Position numbers and translations under genes: made by a program
Shown here: positions 25,249 through 33,641 of the stretch, one piece after another
Position numbering within the stretch: the stretch's first letter is position 1
Layout of the letters: every line of letters starts with the position of its first letter
From: Acidimicrobiaceae bacterium
GTDB taxonomy: Bacteria > Actinomycetota > Acidimicrobiia > Acidimicrobiales > RAAP-2
Direction of reading: 5' to 3'
NCBI GenBank assembly: GCA_027315315.1
Contig: DAHUYG010000064.1
Span: forward strand, 1 to 43,372
DNA: 43,372 nucleotides
The notes under the pieces: model-generated
What the model saw: only the letters and a program-made list of their open reading frames with translations
Told to the model about the DNA's origin: nothing
The model's database searches: none

Positions 25249-26844
25249 TCAGCCGCGCAACGTTGCCGTGCTGGGTGGCGTGGCGGTGCAACCGAAGCAC
25301 GCACCCCTGCCGGTGAAGTAGGCGGGGATCGACGGCGAATCCGTGGGCGGGTTCGTGGGGAGCAGCACCGGAGGGCGGGGGGTCTGGTTGAAGTTGAAGT
25401 CGCTCACCAGGTTGCCGAGTGCCGGTTGATTCTCGCGCACGTCGGGGCGGGGATCGGGGCGACCGTCGGTCTTGGGGTTGAGGCGCGACCCGCCGAGGAA
25501 GTCGTCCTCGATGAACTTGAGGTACGCGTCGCTGCTCAAGGTCTGATGATCGATGAACCCCTTCTTGGCATAGGGCGAGATCACGATTCCCGGCACCCGG
25601 AGTCCGTAGCCGTTCTGGTCCACTGCGGGCGGCACCACGTTGTCGTAGAAGCCTCCCCAGTCGTCCCACTGGAGGAAGATCGCTGTCGAGCTCCAGTCGC
25701 GGCTCTTCATGGCGGCGTTGATGACGGCGGTCACGTAGGCCTGACCCTGGTGCACGCTCGCCGGCGGGTGTTCGCTGTCTGCCTGGGATGGCGTGACCCA
25801 GGACACCGCGGGCAAGGTCCCCTTCTTCGCCGCCGCGAAGTAGTTGTTGAGCGGCTGGATGTTGCGGAGCTGGTGGTCCTTCTGCACGTCCTCGAAGATG
25901 GGCAGCGGATTCCAGATGCCCGGCGTGAGGTAGCTCTGGGCAACCGGAGGACAGGCGACGGCCGCGTCGTTCGCGCAGTCGGGCTGGTCGCCGGTCTGAA
26001 CGTAGTACGCCCAGGGCACGTGCTTGTTGTAGAGGAGCCAGGTGATGTCGGTCCAGGCGTTCGTCACGTCGGCGGTGCCCGTGTTGATGGCCTGGTCGAC
26101 GTACTGCTGCATCTCGAGCGGGCTGTAGGGGCCGCGGATCTGGTTGACGCAACTCGAGGGTGCCGGGCTCGAGCACAGAGCCGACCAACCAGAGACGAGA
26201 TAGAGGTGATCGGGCAACGACCACGATCTCACCGGCTCGTACATGTGGTCGGCGAGGACGAAGTCCTTGGCGTAGGTCCAGTAGTTCGGGATCTCGGCCG
26301 CCGTGTGGTACCCCATCACGTCGGGCGTCGACGAGTTCGAGCAGGCCGGACTGTTGACGTTGGCTCCGCAGCCCTTCTTGGCTCCAGACGCCGTGAGCAC
26401 GAAGCCGTTCATGGCGCCACCTGCAACGTCCTTGATGGCGGCGCCGACGTTGTGGGGCCCTCCCCCGTTGATGTCGGCCGTGTCGTGGTAGGGCTGCTGG
26501 CACCCACCGGTAGGCGTAGGGGCACAGACCGTCGGCACGCCGTTCTTCATCGGGATGCCCTCGGCCCCCGGATAGGTCCCGAAGTAACTGTCGAAGGAGC
26601 GGTTCTCCTGCTCGATGATGATGATGTGCTTGATCTTGTGGATCCCGGGCGAGACGGTGTAGCGCCCCGTGGGACCGCCGGCCACCACCTCCCGCTTCGC
26701 CCCGGCGGACGCCGCTGCCGGACCGAGGACGAGGAGCATCGCGCCCAGGCACACGAGCGCGGGCGCGACCCGGGCCGAACGCTTGGCCGACCACCCGATG
26801 GTCGGCCGGGGCGCCCCCTGCCGTCGGGAATTGGGCCGGCTCAC
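25249..26844 (-). CDS. Secreted phosphoesterase, non-haemolytic phospholipase C/acid phosphatase-like
   Basis: About 531 residues from GTG 26844; TTG 26856 is an alternative start. The N-terminus is basic, then a hydrophobic segment ends in A-A-A-S-A-G-A, a secretion signal with a likely signal-peptidase site. The family signature H-I-I-I-I-E-Q-E-N-R-S-F-D-S-Y-F-G follows near 80-95. Later come D-H-M-Y-E-P, S-W-V-T-P-S, D-D-W-G-G-F-Y-D and a repeated His/Asp pattern of the PF04185 phosphoesterases. These cleave phospholipids or phosphate esters outside the cell. A closing Gly/Thr-rich stretch contains two cysteines (C-F-G-C). It is probably single-gene transcribed. Confidence 0.9.
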   Translation of the reverse strand: MSRPNSRRQGAPRPTIGWSAKRSARVAPALVCLGAMLLVLGPAAASAGAKREVVAGGPTGRYTVSPGIHKIKHIIIIEQENRSFDSYFGTYPGAEGIPMKNGVPTVCAPTPTGGCQQPYHDTADINGGGPHNVGAAIKDVAGGAMNGFVLTASGAKKGCGANVNSPACSNSSTPDVMGYHTAAEIPNYWTYAKDFVLADHMYEPVRSWSLPDHLYLVSGWSALCSSPAPSSCVNQIRGPYSPLEMQQYVDQAINTGTADVTNAWTDITWLLYNKHVPWAYYVQTGDQPDCANDAAVACPPVAQSYLTPGIWNPLPIFEDVQKDHQLRNIQPLNNYFAAAKKGTLPAVSWVTPSQADSEHPPASVHQGQAYVTAVINAAMKSRDWSSTAIFLQWDDWGGFYDNVVPPAVDQNGYGLRVPGIVISPYAKKGFIDHQTLSSDAYLKFIEDDFLGGSRLNPKTDGRPDPRPDVRENQPALGNLVSDFNFNQTPRPPVLLPTNPPTDSPSIPAYFTGRGACFGCTATPPSTATLRG

Positions 26845-26900
26845 CGCGTCGGCCAAGCGTCGTCAACCGCCCGGCTTGCCCCGAACCACCAACATCGGAT

Positions 26901-26947
26901 CATTGGACCCCCCCCTCGCGATCTTCCCAGAGAAGCCATTGGACCCC
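26901..26947. repeat. Direct repeat upstream of the phosphoesterase gene
   Basis: CATTGGACCCC occurs at 26901-26911 and at 26937-26947, 36 bp apart, inside the 244-bp gap between the phosphoesterase start and the GH5 stop. It may be a regulatory site or a trivial duplication. Nothing else is recognised in that gap. Confidence 0.35.
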
Positions 26948-27100
26948 ACAGGTGTGAGGATTTGATGTACGACCCATGAGCGCCCACCGTTGGGATCGTC
27001 CCCGGTGCCGGGAGGCCCGGCCGCCCGCATGGCTCGGGTCCGACTCGACGAGGCAATGCAACCGGCGCACAAGTGCCGCTCGCCCGACGGCCGGGCCGCG

Positions 27101-28798
27101 TCAAGCCTTGCACGAGCCCGCCGTGAGGGTGACCGAGACCGTGCGGGCGGAGGGACGGTTCGACAGTGCAACCAGATCCGAGCCGGCGCCCGAGACGACC
27201 CGGGCGCCCTCGGTGGTGAGGCAGTACCCCTTCGGGTAGTGGATCTGGGTGGGGACGAAGAGCACCGTCGGCGCTCGCACGCTCGCCTTCGGGCGGTATC
27301 TCAGATGGAAGGTGCCGCTCGAGGGCACGAACGACATGGACAGTGGCGTGCCGGCGACGGCGAGCGGATAGGTCTGGGAGAGCACCCTCGCCGTGGCGCG
27401 AAGCCGACCGTTCGAGGTGACGAGGGCCTCATCGGCGCTCCCGGTGGGGTCGCGGTAGTACCTCCAGGACCAGTAGGACCACCCGACCAGGTGCTTGTTC
27501 GCACCGGCGACGAAACTCCCCACCAGGGCCGGACTGGAGGTGGCGCCGAACTCGCTCACGAACCAGGCCGGGCCGCCCGGCTGCCGGGCCGAGGCAAGGT
27601 CCGGTCGGTCTTCGCTCCGTTTGGTGAGCGACGCGGCGTCCTGGCTGGCGCAGGCGGCCAGGTTCGTCGGGTTCCCGGTGACCGGGCTGCGGTACTCGCA
27701 GTAGATGTGCACGTTGTACACGAGGTTCGGGAGGTTGATCGGGCCGATGAACGTGGGAAAGCCTCTGCTCGCGTAGTTGTCGGGCTCCTCAAAGACGAGA
27801 TGCTTGGGGTCGTTGGCCAAGATCGTGGCGACGACGCCCTTGGCGGGATCGTGCACCGGGCAGTGGATGGCCGGTGCGCCGTGTGAGGGCTGGCCCACGG
27901 CGGCGGTGCCGGCGTAGAAGCACTGGAGCTGCGCGTCGAAGTGCTCGTCACCCCTCGCCACGAGGGAGCGGGAGAACGGCTCGTTGAAGGGGTCGTATCC
28001 GACGACCCAGGGATCCTTCCTGAAGTACAGGGCCACCGCCCCCCAAACCCGGTCGTACTCGCCTTGCAGGTCGCCCACGACGTCATTGGTCCAGAAGTGG
28101 TGATATGCGATCCCCGCCGCGGTCGTCGAGTACCCGAGCGACCACCTTCCGGGCGAGTCGACGCTCGCGACACCGTTCGTGCAAACCGCCCAGTTCGGGG
28201 CGCCCTCGCCGTCGAACATCTCGCTGTAGACGTCTTGGTGCATGTCGAGGAGCGTGTAGATGTGATACCCGCCGAGGAGGTCGACGGTCTCCTTGACCCG
28301 GCTGAGATAGCGGTCGAGCACGCCCTGATTGAACTGATGTGGGTCCCGGGGCTTCCCGTGGCTGCAGATCGCCGGATCGTTCGCGGGCGCGGTTCCGGGC
28401 TCGAGGCCGCGCCACACGATCCCCAACCGGACCATGTTGAAGCCAAGCCTCGCCATGAGCGACGCGTCGTGGGCATCGAAGTTCCACGGCTTCCCGGGGT
28501 CCGGGTACACCTCGAAGGGTGGGTGCTTGTACACGACGTTCACCCCGTGGAGGAAGATCACCCGCCCCGAAGAATCGGTCAGGTAGGGCCCGCCCGTCGA
28601 GCGCAGAGCGCCGCTCACCGGGGGCACCCCGCTCAGCGTCGGTGGCGATTCGATGGGCGACGACAGCGTCGGCAGGGTGGGCAGCGTCGTCCCCGAGGCG
28701 ACTCCGGACGCGACAAGGGAGCCGAGCGAGACACCGCACAGCGCCAATGTCCTCGCCACGACGAAACGGAGCCGTCGCGGTTCAGCTCGACGTGTCAC
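27101..28798 (-). CDS. Secreted glycoside hydrolase family 5, endoglycoceramidase-like
   Basis: 565 residues starting at GTG 28798. An N-terminal secretion signal (F-V-V-A-R-T-L-A-L-C-G-V-S-L-G-S-L-V-A-S-G, about 12-32) is followed by a Pro/Ser linker. The (beta/alpha)8 barrel contains G-V-N-V-V-Y-K-H-P-P, L-L-D-M-H-Q-D (His187), D-P-F-N-E-P (acid/base Glu273), N-V-H-I-Y-C-E-Y (364-369) and F-V-S-E-F-G (nucleophile Glu416), the residues of GH5 retaining enzymes. The K-H-P-P and M-H-Q-D-V-Y wording is close to endoglycoceramidases, which cut glycan from glycolipid. The C-terminus has a beta-sandwich-like tail. Its start overlaps the GtrA pseudogene by 17 bp, so it belongs to the sqdB-gtrA unit. 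Confidence 0.88.
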   Translation of the reverse strand: MTRRAEPRRLRFVVARTLALCGVSLGSLVASGVASGTTLPTLPTLSSPIESPPTLSGVPPVSGALRSTGGPYLTDSSGRVIFLHGVNVVYKHPPFEVYPDPGKPWNFDAHDASLMARLGFNMVRLGIVWRGLEPGTAPANDPAICSHGKPRDPHQFNQGVLDRYLSRVKETVDLLGGYHIYTLLDMHQDVYSEMFDGEGAPNWAVCTNGVASVDSPGRWSLGYSTTAAGIAYHHFWTNDVVGDLQGEYDRVWGAVALYFRKDPWVVGYDPFNEPFSRSLVARGDEHFDAQLQCFYAGTAAVGQPSHGAPAIHCPVHDPAKGVVATILANDPKHLVFEEPDNYASRGFPTFIGPINLPNLVYNVHIYCEYRSPVTGNPTNLAACASQDAASLTKRSEDRPDLASARQPGGPAWFVSEFGATSSPALVGSFVAGANKHLVGWSYWSWRYYRDPTGSADEALVTSNGRLRATARVLSQTYPLAVAGTPLSMSFVPSSGTFHLRYRPKASVRAPTVLFVPTQIHYPKGYCLTTEGARVVSGAGSDLVALSNRPSARTVSVTLTAGSCKA

Positions 28799-29273
28799 CG
28801 ATCAGCGTCCGTCCTTCCGGGCCCTCCGGCGCAGCCTCGGCCACCGGCCTGCGGAACACCACGAACTGGTACAGCGCGAACTTCCCAAACCAGAGCGCTC
28901 CGTAGGTGCCAACGTACGCGATCCCCACCACGATGAGGTGCGCGGCGTGGCTGGCCGGAGCATGATCGGCCGCTAGCCCGGTGAGCGCGCTCGAGACGAC
29001 CAGGCTCGCGATCGAGATGAGCCAGTACGAAGACACCTGTTGGGCGCGATGGTCGCGATCGCTCTCCGGCCAGATCCACGTCCGGCTCATGAGGTAGGAC
29101 GGGACGGTGCCGGCGAGGTTGGCGACGACGGCCTAGGTGGTCGCACCGAGCAGCCCGAGTCCGTAGAGGACGAGAAGCACCGACTCGCTGACGAGCGTCG
29201 CGACCACCGATGTCACCGCGTAGCGTCCCAAGCGCCGGAGTCCCGGCTTCCCTTCGAAGAGCCGCTCGAGCAT
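28782..29273 (-). pseudogene. GtrA-family membrane protein interrupted by one TAG codon
   Basis: The 164-codon frame from ATG 29273 to TGA 28782 is complete except for TAG at 29133-29135 (codon 47). Before it is R-Y-A-V-T-S-V-V-A-T-L-V-S-E-S. After it follow A-V-V-A-N-L-A-G-T-V-P-S-Y and L-M-S-R-T-W-I-W, then two further hydrophobic helices and F-A-L-Y-Q-F-V-V-F-R-R. This is the four-helix GtrA family, thought to move polyprenyl-linked sugars across the membrane. The frame is otherwise intact, so the change is recent, a sequencing error, or read-through. It lies 23 bp after sqdB and overlaps the GH5 gene. Confidence 0.8.
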
Positions 29274-29296
29274 CAGGTCACGAATCAACGAGAGGC

Positions 29297-30481
29297 TCAG
29301 GCGACCAGGCTCTGGACCGCCGGCCCGACCCTGTCCGCCGCGGGCGACCACCGGACCGTCGGTTCGAAGAGCCTCGGATCAGCGTGCCGCCGATGGCGGC
29401 GGGCGATCACGAAGAGTGACTCGAGCAGTGTGTCGCTCAACAGGTGCGGACGGAGCCCAAGGTCGAGCAACCCCCGATGGGCGGCGTGGTAGTAGTGCTC
29501 GGCCGCCTCGGCCCGAGGATTGGGTGTCAGCTCGATCCGCACCGGGAACGGGTGCAGACGTGCGATCAGCTGGGCCAACTCGAGCACGGAGAACTGCTCG
29601 GTGAATTGGTTGAACACCCGAAACTCTCCGGGCGCGGGAGGGGACTCCGCAGCGATCCGGATGCACTCGACGGTGTCGCGGATGTCGAGCACCCCCCGGA
29701 TCTGGCGACCGGTCCCGTACACGGTCAGCGGCTGGCGACAGGCTGCCTGGACGACCATCCGGTTGAGCACCGTCCCGAACACGGCGTCGTAGTCGAAACG
29801 GGTGGCGAGATCCGGGTGCAGGACCGTCTCGGAGGTCTCTTGCCCATAGACGATCCCTTGGTTGAGATCGGTGGCCCGAAGGTTCCACGCGCGGCAGGCG
29901 AACTCGATGTTGTGGCTGTCGTGCACCTTGGAGAGGTGGTAGAAGGACCCGGGCCGCTTGGGGTAGAGCATCCGATCCGTGCGCCCCTTGTGGGTGACCT
30001 CGAGCCACCCCTCCTCGATGTCGATGTTCGGGGTCCCGTACTCGCCCATGCTCCCCAACTTGATGAGATGGATCGTGGGGTCTACCTGCGCGATCGCGTA
30101 CAGGACGTTGAGGGTCCCTACGACGTTGTTCACCTGCGTGTAGACCGCGTGTTGCTGGTCGATCATGGAGAACGGTGCCGACCGTTGTTCGGCGAAATGC
30201 ACGACGGCATCCGGTCGGACCTCGTCGAGCACCCGGTGGGTGAACTCAGCGTTAGTCAGGTCCCCGATGTGGATGCCGATCCGCCTGCCGGTCAGCCTCT
30301 GCCAGGTCCATGCCCGTTGCTCCAGGGGGGCGATGGGGACGAGCGTCGTGACACCGAGCTCCCGGTCGTAGCCCCGCCGGGCGAAGTTGTCGACGACGGA
30401 CACCTCGTGGCCGGCGGCGCAGAGATGCATCGCAGTGGGCCACCCGAGGTAGCCGTCACCGCCCAGAACGAGCGTGCGCAT
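29297..30481 (-). CDS. sqdB: UDP-sulfoquinovose synthase
   Basis: 394 residues from ATG 30481, which has GGAGG 8 nt upstream; an earlier start at 30511 lacks one. It is an extended short-chain dehydrogenase: NAD motif L-G-G-D-G-Y-L-G (6-13) and active-site Ser144, Tyr181, Lys185 (G-S-M-G-E-Y-G-T-P-N-I-D-I-E-E-G, S-F-Y-H-L-S-K-V-H-D-S-H-N-I). Later, D-L-N-Q-G-I-V-Y-G, R-F-D-Y-D-A-V-F-G-T and E-F-R-V-F-N-Q-F-T-E-Q-F-S-V are nearly diagnostic of SQD1/SqdB. The enzyme joins sulfite to UDP-glucose to make UDP-sulfoquinovose, the sulfolipid head-group donor. Plant SQD1 has Thr where Ser144 is. It is followed by gtrA and GH5. An SqdX/SQD2-type transferase is not evident. Confidence 0.93.
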   Translation of the reverse strand: MRTLVLGGDGYLGWPTAMHLCAAGHEVSVVDNFARRGYDRELGVTTLVPIAPLEQRAWTWQRLTGRRIGIHIGDLTNAEFTHRVLDEVRPDAVVHFAEQRSAPFSMIDQQHAVYTQVNNVVGTLNVLYAIAQVDPTIHLIKLGSMGEYGTPNIDIEEGWLEVTHKGRTDRMLYPKRPGSFYHLSKVHDSHNIEFACRAWNLRATDLNQGIVYGQETSETVLHPDLATRFDYDAVFGTVLNRMVVQAACRQPLTVYGTGRQIRGVLDIRDTVECIRIAAESPPAPGEFRVFNQFTEQFSVLELAQLIARLHPFPVRIELTPNPRAEAAEHYYHAAHRGLLDLGLRPHLLSDTLLESLFVIARRHRRHADPRLFEPTVRWSPAADRVGPAVQSLVA

Positions 30482-30665
30482 CGCCGAGACCTCCCTGCTG
30501 AGACGTAGCAACTCCCGTCGAGTGTGCGAGCTGGGCCGGGGTCCGAACAGGGACCAACGTCCCAGATGGGCCCGATCCGGACCACTTGTTAGACAACCCT
30601 TAGGCGGAACCCAGCCGAATCTCAGACTGGGCGCGCACCACCGGGCAGATCCGCCCGGAAACCGG

Positions 30666-32261
30666 TCAGGCTATCGGGTCGATGAGGACGCCCGGATTCA
30701 GCACGCCCCGGGGGTCGAGCGCCTTCTTCGCCGAGCGCAGGGCGATCGCGAAGGTTTCGGGTCGCTCGACGTCGTACCACGGCCGGTGGTCACGGCCGAC
30801 CGCGTGGTGGTGTGTGATCGTCCCACCCGCGGCCATCACCGCGTCCGACACGCCCGACTTGATCTCGGCTTGGACAGCCACCGGATCCATGCCCGGGCGA
30901 TAACGACCCCCAAAGGTGTAGTAAGGCGCAGGACCGTCCGTGTAGACGTGGGTGAACCGACAGTTGACCGTGCCCCCGCCGCACACCTCGTCGAGCACCC
31001 GGAGGGTCGCCTCTCGCACCGAGAGGTCGAAGGCCGGCCAACGGTCCCAGGTGATCGCGGTCTCGAAGGTGTTGGCGATGAGGCCGAGTCCGGCCGTCAG
31101 CCCCGGGCCGCTCGGGATGAAGGCGTTTCGCCAGGCCCCCGCAGCACCCGAGTGTCCGGTCACACGCCCGGCGTCGTCCACGACCACCTCGTCGTCGGGG
31201 ACCTCGCCGCCGCAGGTGCGCACGATGTCGAGCGCCTGCTCGAGTTGGGCGCGTTGGGAGACCTCGGCGGACTCGAACGAGACGAGCAACACCGACTGGG
31301 TGCCGTCGAGGCCGGCGCTGGCGGCCGCCAACGCCGGGTCGAGCAGGCGCAGGTTGGCCGGCCACAGCTTGGCCTGGGCCACCTGTCTCGTGGCCTCGTA
31401 TCCGGCCTCCCACGAGCCGAAGCGGATGCTCGCGGTGGCCCGGAACACCGGCCGCACCTGTATCCGCATCCAAGCCTAGGTGATGATCCCGAGGATGCCC
31501 TCGGAGCCGATCGCAAGGCGGTTGGGGTCGGGGCCGGCGCCCGACCCCGGCAGACGCCGAGCCTCCCACCACCCCGACGGGGTGAGCATCCTCACGGTCT
31601 CGACGAACTCGTCGATGTGGGTGTGGTTGGTCGCGTAGTGCCCGCCCGAGCGAGTCGCGATCCAGCCGCCCAGGGTTGACCCGCTGAAGCTCTGGGGGAA
31701 GTGACGCAACGTGAAGCCGGCCGGGCGCAGCTGGTCCTCCAGGGCGGGCCCGAACACGCCGGCCTGGATCCGCGCCGCGCGCGACACCTCGTCGATCTCG
31801 AGCACCTGGTCGAGCTGGTCGATGGCGACGGTCACGATCGGTCCGGCGTCGGCGGGCGGGGTCACGCCGCCGACCACCGAGCTACCCCCGCCGTAGGGGA
31901 TCGTGCAGTGCCCCTCCTCGGAGCACCACGCCAAGACGGCCTCGAGCTCCTGCTCGTTGCGGGGATGAGCGATCACGTCGGGCGGATTGGGATACCGACC
32001 GAAGGGACCGTGCAGGGTGCGGTCGTTGCCATAGGAGTGGTAGGCGCGCTCCCAGTTGTCCTGGCGGCAAAACGCGCGCAGCGCCTCGGGCGGCGAGACC
32101 CGGGGCGCCCGAAGCTCGAGGTCCGCCGCGGCGGGGATGCGCGGTGCCACCAGCTCCACGCCGAGGCGGCCGGACAGGGAGGCCGCGGCCGCCACTCGCT
32201 GTTCGTAGCTGGGCTCCTCGGACTCGAGTCCGAACATCCAGAGGCTTCGGCGGGGCTCCAC
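30666..32261 (-). pseudogene. FAD-linked oxidase (alkyl-DHAP synthase-like) interrupted by one TAG codon
   Basis: One 532-codon frame runs from GTG 32261 to TGA 30666 and is broken only by TAG at 31476-31478 (codon 262). Before the break are I-P-Y-G-G-G-S-S-V (FAD loop), F-P-Q-S-F-S-G-S-T-L-G-G-W-I-A and I-G-S-E-G-I-L-G-I-I-T. After it are A-W-M-R-I, C-R-F-T-H-V-Y, T-I-T-H-H-H-A-V-G-R-D-H-R-P-W and L-D-P-R-G-V-L-N-P-G-V-L, the full AGPS set. At the TAG position the intact paralog (8878-10401) has Glu: G-V-V-T-E-A-R. If read through, the protein would be 531 residues and near canonical. It lies next to a glycosyltransferase fragment and sqdB. Confidence 0.85.
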
Positions 32262-32308
32262 GGTCCAACGCTACGACCGCCCGTTGCCGGGCGCCCGCCC
32301 CCGCCCGG

Positions 32309-32740
32309 TCAGCGGCCGGGGCGGATCTCGGCAAATCGAGGGCGCCGAAGAACTCCTTGTCCCAGCCGGCGGGGCCGTCCACGGGCCAGGGCGCCACCTC
32401 GGGGCGCTCGTCGAACATCACCTCCAGCGCGCCGAGCACCGAACCGGGATCGGGTGAGCAGGCGAGCGCACCATCGAGCTCGGTCTCGTGCAGCGCGTGC
32501 TCCCGGCCGTCTCCCGGGACGATGCCGAGCAGCACCAGCCAGCGGCCCGTCACCCTCGTCTCCTGGCACGTCCGGCGGGGGATGGTGACTGCGGCGTCGG
32601 TGGTCGCCATCAGTTCGGGCACCCGGTCGGTGAAGCCGAACGGGTGCCTGCTCGAGCCGACGACGGAGAAATGCGTTGCTTCCCGCGACCGCGAGCACGC
32701 CCGAGCCGGCGGCCGCCAAACGCGCTCGGATCCGCCGCAT
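32309..32740 (-). pseudogene. Truncated, frameshifted glycosyltransferase (MurG/MGDG synthase-like C-terminal part)
   Basis: From 32740 one frame gives V-L-A-V-A-G-S-N-A-F-L-R-R-R-L-E. Near 32640-32660 the meaningful frame shifts to F-G-F-T-D-R-V-P-E-L-M-A and then T-C-Q-E-T-R-V-T-G-R-W-L-V-L-L and V-M-F-D-E-R-P-E-V-A-P-W. Near 32329-32337 a one-base loss in GATTTGCCGAG would have to be undone to read A-L-D-F-A-E-I-R-P-G-R and the TGA at 32309. The phrasing is that of the donor-binding half of GT28/MGDG-synthase-type enzymes. The N-terminal half is missing because the deacetylase gene ends 28 bp upstream. The family call is by eye and moderately sure. Confidence 0.5.
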
Positions 32741-32768
32741 ACCCGGGGATCGTTCCTCCCCCGGCCCC

Positions 32769-33530
32769 CTACGCCGGCACGAGCTCGTCCAGCGTGACGG
32801 CCCTGAGGCCGCGCCGCGCGATCACCTCGGCGATCGCCGGCAGTGCTGCGAGCCCGACCCGCCACATGCCCGGTGAACCGAAGGCGTCGCTGTCGTGGAG
32901 CAGGACGATCGACGCCGGCCCGAGGCGGCGTGCGATCCGCGCCGCCACCTCGTCGGGGCGCTCCGTCGCCCACTCGCGTCCCCAGCTGGACCACAGCACC
33001 GTCTCGAGCCCGGCCGCCCGCGCCGCGACCAGCGTCGCCGCCGTGGCCTGCCCGTAGCTCGGTCGGTACCAGCGTGGTCGGACCCCGACCGACCCCATGA
33101 CCTCGATGGCGCTTCGAATGTCGTGGGCAACCCAGCGTGGGCCCTTGCCCAGATGGTGGAGGTGTCGATGGCCGTGGGTCTCGACCTCATGGCCCCGCCC
33201 GAGGATCTCGTGCACCAGCCCGGGATGCGCCTCGACCGCCGAGGCCAACGGGAAGAAGGTGGCGCGGAGCCCGAGACGATCGAGCTCGTCGAGGACCGCC
33301 GGGGTGGCCTCCGGATGCGGGCCGTCGTCGAAGGTGAGCGCCACGGCGTCCGCGCCGCGGCGTCCCCGCCAGCGACAGAGCCCGCCGGGAAGCGCCCGAA
33401 GTGGTGTCCACTGTCCGAGCGCGACCGTGCTCGGGACGTACTGCATCGCCAACGCCAGACCGGCTCCCCGAAGGACGCGTGCGGCGACCGTCGGCGGATC
33501 ACCGGTCCGTCGCGCAGCTCGTTGGCTCAC
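32769..33530 (-). CDS. Polysaccharide deacetylase (NodB domain)
   Basis: 253 residues from GTG 33530. An N-terminal hydrophobic stretch (L-R-G-A-G-L-A-L-A-M) may be a short anchor. NodB motifs are in order: L-T-F-D-D-G-P-H-P (metal Asp), E-T-H-G-H-R-H (two metal His four apart), W-Y-R-P-S-Y-G-Q and I-V-L-L-H-D-S-D. The enzyme would remove acetyl or related N-acyl groups from a surface polysaccharide or glycolipid sugar. It lies between an alkylsulfatase-like gene and the glycosyltransferase fragment, all in one direction, suggesting an old glycan operon. Confidence 0.9.
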   Translation of the reverse strand: MSQRAARRTGDPPTVAARVLRGAGLALAMQYVPSTVALGQWTPLRALPGGLCRWRGRRGADAVALTFDDGPHPEATPAVLDELDRLGLRATFFPLASAVEAHPGLVHEILGRGHEVETHGHRHLHHLGKGPRWVAHDIRSAIEVMGSVGVRPRWYRPSYGQATAATLVAARAAGLETVLWSSWGREWATERPDEVAARIARRLGPASIVLLHDSDAFGSPGMWRVGLAALPAIAEVIARRGLRAVTLDELVPA

Positions 33531-33641
33531 AGCGGGCCCCTCGGGTTCTGCGGCGTCGCTCGCCGACGTTCAAGGTGGAGGGAGTGCGGCCGGCGCCGCG
33601 CGGACGGCTCGAACGATCCTTGCGCCCCGCCTCCTCGCCGT

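Noticed and set aside
29133-31478. General TAG recoding (for example pyrrolysine) as explanation of both interrupted genes
   Set aside because: TAG ends several intact genes here (trpD, fur, the 2-hydroxyacid dehydrogenase, the HD protein, the deacetylase), and the families concerned have no known special residue at these sites.
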